From NCBI RefSeq assembly GCF_003325955.1, contig NZ_CP030929.1, forward strand, positions 992,001-1,056,000: DNA of 64,000 bases. The letters are read 5' to 3'. The position numbers and the translations under genes were made by a program. Below the pieces are notes generated by a model. It worked only from the letters and a program-made list of their open reading frames with translations, did no database searches and was not told the origin of the DNA. This document shows, piece after piece, positions 59,828 to 64,000 of the stretch. This stretch comes from Aurantimicrobium sp. MWH-Uga1. GTDB taxonomy: Bacteria > Actinomycetota > Actinomycetes > Actinomycetales > Microbacteriaceae. The first letter of the stretch is position 1. Each line of letters opens with the position of its first letter.

Positions 59828-61119
59828 TATTTGCCCTCCACAGCCTTGGTTAATGCCTGATCGAGGTCATAGATGATGTCTTCAACATCTTCGATGCCCA
59901 CAGACAAGCGAACGATGCCGGGTAGAACACCTGCATCCAGCAGCTGCTGATCGGTGAGCTGAGCGTGTGTCGTTGATGCAGGGTGAATCACCAGAGTCTT
60001 TGCATCACCAATGTTGGCCACATGGCTAGCAAGTTCAACAGATTCGATGAACTTTCTGCCAACTTCACGGCCACCCTTGACGGAGAAGCTAAAGACAGAG
60101 CCGGGACCCAGGGGCAAGTACTTTAACCCACGCTCATAATGCTGGTGGCTGGGCAGACCTGCCCAGTTCACAAACTCAATACGACTGTCCTGAGCCAACC
60201 AGTTTGCAACTTCGCGAGCATTGTCGATGTGAGCTTGCATCCGATATGGAAGCGTCTCAACACCTTGCGCGAGTAAGAAGGCAGAATGCGCAGAAAGTAC
60301 AGGCCCAATGTCGCGAAGCTGTTCCGCACGCAGACGGGTCAAGAAGGCATATTCGCCGAAGTTGCCACCCCAGGTCAAACCACCGTAGGAGGGAACTGGC
60401 TCGTCAAAGAGGGGGAATTTGTCGGTGTTCCAATCGAACCGACCTGACTCCACAACAACACCACCCAGCGTCGTTCCATGGCCACCCAAGAACTTGGTTG
60501 CCGAGTGAATAACCACGTCCGCACCCCATTCAATGGGGCGGCAGAGGTAAGGAGTCGCAATGGTGGAGTCAATGATCAAGGGGATGCCGTGAGAATGAGC
60601 AACTTCAGCAAGTCCCTCGATGTCCGCGATCTCACCAGAAGGGTTTGCCACCGTCTCGGCATAGATCAATTTGGTCGCTGGAGTAATCGCGGCTGCGTAG
60701 TCTTCAGGGTTAGCCGACTGCACAAAAGTGGTTTCCACACCGAAGCGGCGCAGGGTGATATCAAGCTGTGTAATGGATCCGCCGTAGAGGTTGGCGGATG
60801 AAACGATGTGATCTCCTTGCCCAACTAGTGAAGCAAAGGTGATGTACTGCGCCGAGAGCCCACTGGCAGTCGCGACGGCGCCGAGACCACCCTCCAGACT
60901 GGCAACGCGTTCTTCGAAGGAGGCCACCGTTGGATTGGAGACGCGGGAGTAGATGTTCCCATATTTTTGCAAAGCAAAACGCGCAGCGGCATCAGACGTG
61001 TCATCAAAAACGAATGCGCTGGTCTGATAAATCGGAAGAGCCCGGGCACCCGTGGTTGAGTCAGGTATATTCCCTGCGTGGATAGAGCGGGTTTTGAACC
61101 CGTATTCGCGATCTGCCAT
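59827..61119 (-). CDS. metY: O-acetylhomoserine (thiol)-lyase
   Basis: A PLP enzyme that makes homocysteine from O-acetylhomoserine and sulfide. From ATG 61119 (MADREYGFKTRSIHAGNIPD) the protein is 430 residues, normal for the family. The PLP lysine is in HSATKFLGGHGTTLGGVV. The 20 upstream codons are discarded because TAATCT at -13 to -8 marks a leaderless start here. It is followed by the CoA-binding protein and lies near methionine sulfoxide reductase and a sulfonate-type importer, a loose sulfur group. Confidence 0.93.
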   Translation of the reverse strand: MADREYGFKTRSIHAGNIPDSTTGARALPIYQTSAFVFDDTSDAAARFALQKYGNIYSRVSNPTVASFEERVASLEGGLGAVATASGLSAQYITFASLVGQGDHIVSSANLYGGSITQLDITLRRFGVETTFVQSANPEDYAAAITPATKLIYAETVANPSGEIADIEGLAEVAHSHGIPLIIDSTIATPYLCRPIEWGADVVIHSATKFLGGHGTTLGGVVVESGRFDWNTDKFPLFDEPVPSYGGLTWGGNFGEYAFLTRLRAEQLRDIGPVLSAHSAFLLAQGVETLPYRMQAHIDNAREVANWLAQDSRIEFVNWAGLPSHQHYERGLKYLPLGPGSVFSFSVKGGREVGRKFIESVELASHVANIGDAKTLVIHPASTTHAQLTDQQLLDAGVLPGIVRLSVGIEDVEDIIYDLDQALTKAVEGK

Positions 61120-61126
61120 AGCACCA

Positions 61127-61132
61127 AGATTA
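61127..61132 (-). promoter_or_regulatory. -10 element for metY
   Basis: TAATCT at -13 to -8 of ATG 61119; this and family alignment decide the start. Confidence 0.55.
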
Positions 61133-61220
61133 TGGAAGTCACAGAGTTGGCGCACACCACGAATGTCATACTGCGTCACACGAGAAAGTGATGGTGTTCA
61201 GCCTCGGGCAGAATGTTGCT

Positions 61221-61736
61221 ATGGAACAAACTCGCTACCAAGTTCGGTTTGACTGGGCCGCCGCTGGCGCCCATGCCATTGGCACAAATGCAGATGTCAT
61301 CGTCTGGGTCGATGCCATTACCGAACCCGGAAGCGACGTCGATCTGAAGACTCTCCCCCAGGGTCCCGTTGTTGTTTTCACAGATCTCACTTCGGCACAC
61401 GCAGTGGCACAGTGGGTAATTGACCTGCAGGTGAAACTAGCTAAACGCATCTTGATTGCGGTCGTTGCTGCAGGCTCAACTCGTGATGGACAGCTTCGGG
61501 TGACGACAGAGGACCTCCTAGCAGCAGGTGCTGTAGTAGACCAACTTGCTGCGCTGGGCTTGGATGCAACATCCCCCGAAGCTGCTGCGGCTGAGGCTGC
61601 CTACCGTGGCCTCTCCCGGGCTACCTCACACCTTCTTACTGCTGTGACCACAACAGCAAAAACTAAACCCACTTCAGAACAACTAAAGGTAAACCCTCAA
61701 CTCACGGTTGATGACGTGAAGGTTCTCAGAAGCTAG
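61221..61736 (+). CDS. 2-phosphosulfolactate phosphatase (ComB) family protein, short
   Basis: A 171-residue protein starting MEQTRYQVRFDWAAAGAHAIGTNADVIVWVDA, which resembles the N-terminal part of the ComB family (2-phosphosulfolactate phosphatase of coenzyme M synthesis). It is shorter than classical ComB (about 230 residues) and acidic metal-binding residues are partly lost, so another activity is likely; coenzyme M is not expected here. CAGAAT at -12 to -7 hints at a leaderless start. It converges with msrB, 4 bases apart. Confidence 0.65.
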   Translation: MEQTRYQVRFDWAAAGAHAIGTNADVIVWVDAITEPGSDVDLKTLPQGPVVVFTDLTSAHAVAQWVIDLQVKLAKRILIAVVAAGSTRDGQLRVTTEDLLAAGAVVDQLAALGLDATSPEAAAAEAAYRGLSRATSHLLTAVTTTAKTKPTSEQLKVNPQLTVDDVKVLRS

Positions 61737-61740
61737 AGAA

Positions 61741-62145
61741 TTAGTTCTCTTGAGCCTCGAAGTTCAACGAAATCGAGTTCATGCAGTAACGATCGCCTGT
61801 AGGTGTACCAAAGCCATCGGGGAAGACGTGACCGAGGTGAGAGCCACACTTGGCACACAACACTTCGGTTCGCTCGATGCCCAGAGAGTGATCTGGGCGA
61901 AGCTCCACTGCATCTGGTCGAACGGATTCATAAAATGAGGGCCAGCCACAGCCTGAGTCAAACTTGGTGCCGGCAGTGAAGAGTTCGTTGCCACAGGCTT
62001 TGCAGGTGTAGATTCCGGCACGATCTTCATCGAGAAGCTCTCCAGACCATGCACGCTCTGTCGCTGCTTGGCGAAGTACTGCGTATTCTTCAGCAGAAAG
62101 CTCTGCTTTCCACTGCTCGTCGTCTTTTTCTACCTCGTATGCCAT
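61741..62145 (-). CDS. msrB: Peptide-methionine (R)-S-oxide reductase
   Basis: Repairs oxidised methionine. The 134-residue protein has both zinc CxxC pairs (CKACGNELF, CAKCGSHLG), GCGWPSFYE, and the catalytic cysteine in RYCMNSISLNF. TAGAAT lies at -12 to -7 of ATG 62145 with no good ribosome site, so the message is probably leaderless. Confidence 0.97.
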   Translation of the reverse strand: MAYEVEKDDEQWKAELSAEEYAVLRQAATERAWSGELLDEDRAGIYTCKACGNELFTAGTKFDSGCGWPSFYESVRPDAVELRPDHSLGIERTEVLCAKCGSHLGHVFPDGFGTPTGDRYCMNSISLNFEAQEN

Positions 62146-62151
62146 GAGCTC

Positions 62152-62157
62152 ATTCTA
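62152..62157 (-). promoter_or_regulatory. -10 element for msrB
   Basis: TAGAAT at -12 to -7 of ATG 62145. Confidence 0.6.
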
Positions 62158-62178
62158 AAGGAGTTGCCTGAAGGAGCA

Positions 62179-63024
62179 TTAAGCCCAGCGACGAACAGCC
62201 CATTTCTCAAACAAACCCAACAATGCGTCTGTTGTTTTACCAAAGACGGCAAGCAAGATAATCGCAAGGATCACTCTGTCCGTGCGGCCATTGTTTTGGG
62301 AATCTAGGAGTAAGAATCCAAGTCCCGCCGAGGATGCAATCAATTCCGCGGCAACCAGGAAGAGCCAAGATTGAGCTAAAGCAAGACGCAAACCAGAAAT
62401 AACCGAAGGAACTACTGCAGGTAATTGCACAGTTTTAAATAGTTGATAGCCAGATAAACCGAATGCGCGACCGGCTTCCACTAATTGCTTATCTACGTGA
62501 CGAAGCGCCGCGGCAACTGTTGTGTAGACAGGAAAGAATGCGCCTATAGCAATCAGCGTAACTTTGGATTCTTCGCCGATCTTCAACCACAGAAGCAGTA
62601 GCGGAACCCAAGCTAAGGATGGGACAGCGCGAATTGCGCCAAATGTGGAGCCAAAGAAGTAGTCCCACACTTTGGCGAGACCAACAATGGCTCCGAAGAT
62701 CAATCCGAGTGTTGCGCCGATACTGAAGCCGAGCAGTACGCGTTGGACAGAGATACCAATGTATGGCCCCAGCTGCCCACGTTGAATGAGGTCAATAAAT
62801 GCCTGCCACACCATTACTGGTGAGGGAAGCTGCCCAACGGTGAAAACACCCATCATGGTCGTAATTTGCCACAGCAACAAAATTGCCAGAGGCAATATAG
62901 AGCTGATGAGGATTCGACCAGCACGTGTAGACGTCAGAGGAGCACGACGAACTGATCCCCCACCCTTGTGGACATTCTTCCCCCGAGTCTGTGCTCTGGG
63001 TGTGGAATCAGTCGTCGTGCTCAT
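62179..63024 (-). CDS. ABC transporter permease, sulfonate/nitrate/taurine type
   Basis: A 281-residue permease of the SsuC/TauC/NrtB family with a basic N-terminus, six hydrophobic segments, and the ATPase-docking loop VDKQLVEAGRAFGLSGYQLFKTVQLPAVVPSV (EAGRAFGLSG). AGGAAA precedes the ATG. It follows the binding-protein gene by 28 bases. Sulfonate, taurine, thiamine precursor or nitrate are all possible; the metY neighbourhood favours a sulfur compound. Confidence 0.88.
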   Translation of the reverse strand: MSTTTDSTPRAQTRGKNVHKGGGSVRRAPLTSTRAGRILISSILPLAILLLWQITTMMGVFTVGQLPSPVMVWQAFIDLIQRGQLGPYIGISVQRVLLGFSIGATLGLIFGAIVGLAKVWDYFFGSTFGAIRAVPSLAWVPLLLLWLKIGEESKVTLIAIGAFFPVYTTVAAALRHVDKQLVEAGRAFGLSGYQLFKTVQLPAVVPSVISGLRLALAQSWLFLVAAELIASSAGLGFLLLDSQNNGRTDRVILAIILLAVFGKTTDALLGLFEKWAVRRWA

Positions 63025-63052
63025 GCTTGATTTTCCTTAGTGAAACTCTGAC

Positions 63053-64000
63053 TTACTTTGCTTCTGCGGCTTCAGTAGCCTTCACGTCAATTTCCTTGTA
63101 GGACTTCTTGATGAATTTGGTGTCGTACAGAGTCTTGAGAGCGTCATCGACCTGCGCCTGGGTAGCTACGTCACCGTTAGCAACAAAGACCTTGCCAATT
63201 CCCTTGAGGAGCTTGGTCTGCTTCTTTCCAGGAATGGGATTGATATCGATGAGTGTGCGCTCCGTGATGACCTTCTTTGCAACGGGTACTGATAAACCAG
63301 ATGCCGCGGCAAGAACTGCGTAGGTAGCATCAGGGTTAGCAATTGCGTACTGACGTGCCTGCTCGTAGACGTTAGTCACAATCTGAGCAACATCAGGCTT
63401 GTCTGCGATGAAAGATTCCGTGGCGTTGAGGAAGCCATAGCTGTTGAACTCCACGTTGCGGTAAATCAACTGAGCACCTTCGGTTTCTGCTCCAGCAAGG
63501 ATGGGGTCAAGACCTGCCCATGCGTCAACTGAACCGTTGAACAGTGCAGTCTTACCATCTGCGTGAGCGAGGTTTTCAATGGTCACTGTTGCTGGGTCAA
63601 CACCAGCTTCTTCGAGTGCCTGGAGCAGGAAGAAGTAGGTGTCGGTGCCCTTTCGAGCAGCAACCTTCTTGCCTTCCAAATCAGCTACGTCCTTGATCTT
63701 GGAGTCTGGTCCAACAGCAAGAGCTACCCATTCAGGCTGGGTGTAGATTTCGATGGTTTTGATAGGTGAGCCGTTCGCACGTGCGAGAAGCGCGGCAGAA
63801 CCAGCAATAGATCCAACATCGAGAGCACCAGCAAGAAGCTTTGCGTTGGCGTCAGCAGAGGACAATGACTGAACCCAGTTGACCTTGATTCCTGTTTCAG
63901 CGAGTTCTTCTTCCAACCAGCCATAGTTCTTGATCAGGAGAGACAGTGGGTTGTAGGTTGCAAAGTCGATGTTGAGGGTTTCACCGGTACGGTCAACAAC
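63053..64000 (-). CDS. ABC transporter substrate-binding protein, sulfonate/nitrate/taurine type, 5' end missing
   Basis: At least 315 codons of a periplasmic-binding-type lipoprotein or secreted protein; the N-terminus with its signal lies beyond the right edge. The open frame runs to base 64000 (VVDRTGETLNIDFATYNP). NMT1/SsuA-like features are NWVQSLSSADANAKLLAGALDVGSIAGSAAL and the later YRNVEFNSYGFLNATESF. It pairs with the permease downstream; the ATPase gene is presumably outside the window. Confidence 0.88.
   Translation of the reverse strand, partial: VVDRTGETLNIDFATYNPLSLLIKNYGWLEEELAETGIKVNWVQSLSSADANAKLLAGALDVGSIAGSAALLARANGSPIKTIEIYTQPEWVALAVGPDSKIKDVADLEGKKVAARKGTDTYFFLLQALEEAGVDPATVTIENLAHADGKTALFNGSVDAWAGLDPILAGAETEGAQLIYRNVEFNSYGFLNATESFIADKPDVAQIVTNVYEQARQYAIANPDATYAVLAAASGLSVPVAKKVITERTLIDINPIPGKKQTKLLKGIGKVFVANGDVATQAQVDDALKTLYDTKFIKKSYKEIDVKATEAAEAK

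Noticed and set aside
1..64000. tRNA, rRNA, transposase, integrase or phage genes
   Set aside because: I looked in all spacers and found no cloverleaf-like sequence or mobile-element protein; XerC is the housekeeping recombinase next to dprA.

Overview
The window looks like one contiguous piece of a streamlined, roughly 50% G+C actinobacterial chromosome. Gene content and order (mraZ-rsmH dcw block, DUF3040, Rv2175c-type regulator beside a PASTA kinase, DUF3046/ClgR/recA-recX, DUF2469, ThyX, RNase J, S16 with an Ala/Glu-rich tail) point to Actinobacteria. The moderate G+C, very short spacers and absence of mycobacterial lipid genes suggest a small freshwater-type Microbacteriaceae (Aurantimicrobium/Rhodoluna-like); this placement is inference. 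I see no rRNA, tRNA, CRISPR array, transposon or phage gene, and no gene-free stretch longer than about 300 bases.

Layout. 1-11228 (minus): division and cell-wall cluster murC(partial)-murG-ftsW-murD-mraY-murF-ftsI-ftsL-like-rsmH-mraZ plus a DUF3040 membrane protein; murE is not in its usual place. 11305-15454: prenyl diphosphate synthase, Rv2175c-like regulator, LysM protein and a PASTA Ser/Thr kinase. 15464-25247: leuS, pabB/pabC, DedA, an App1-like phosphatase, hflX, two small orphan genes and a methyltransferase. 25244-35982 (minus): lipoprotein, dapF, miaA, miaB, a small membrane protein, recX, recA, DUF3046, clgR, cinA, pgsA, ftsK. 36101-43348: a LacI-controlled carbohydrate cassette (GH13, GH32/68-like, ABC importer without its ATPase) between ftsK and rnj, genes that lie close together in other actinobacteria. 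43401-46889: rnj, dapA, thyX. 46966-50614 (plus): thioredoxin-like, DUF4395, SDR, and a KhtTU-like K+/H+ antiporter pair. 50577-57063 (minus): xerC, dprA, DUF2469, rnhB, lepB, rplS, trmD, rimM, KH protein, rpsP; yraN and comM are missing. 57324-64000: glutamate-cysteine ligase-like enzyme, type II glutaminase, CoA-binding protein, metY, ComB-like protein, msrB and a partial sulfonate-type ABC importer.

The most striking structure is regulatory. About eighteen genes have a TANNNT hexamer exactly 12-7 or 13-8 bases before the start codon and mostly no Shine-Dalgarno sequence, the signature of leaderless transcripts. In four same-strand pairs (miaA>dapF, ftsK>pgsA, SDR>khtT-like, gshA-like>glutaminase) the stop codon of the upstream gene is itself the first half of the next gene's -10 hexamer, with exactly 9 bases between stop and start. 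pabB and pabC are divergent, 17 bp apart, and share one near-symmetric 7-bp -10 core. The recA SOS promoter could likewise launch a leaderless 75-codon ORF that overlaps the recA start.

Other control elements seen are: a three-repeat MraZ box plus a possible reversed one; LacI operators at three places in the sugar cassette; an SOS box; and several strong hairpins. Start sites were chosen from Shine-Dalgarno spacing, -10 spacing and family knowledge, and none has been verified experimentally.
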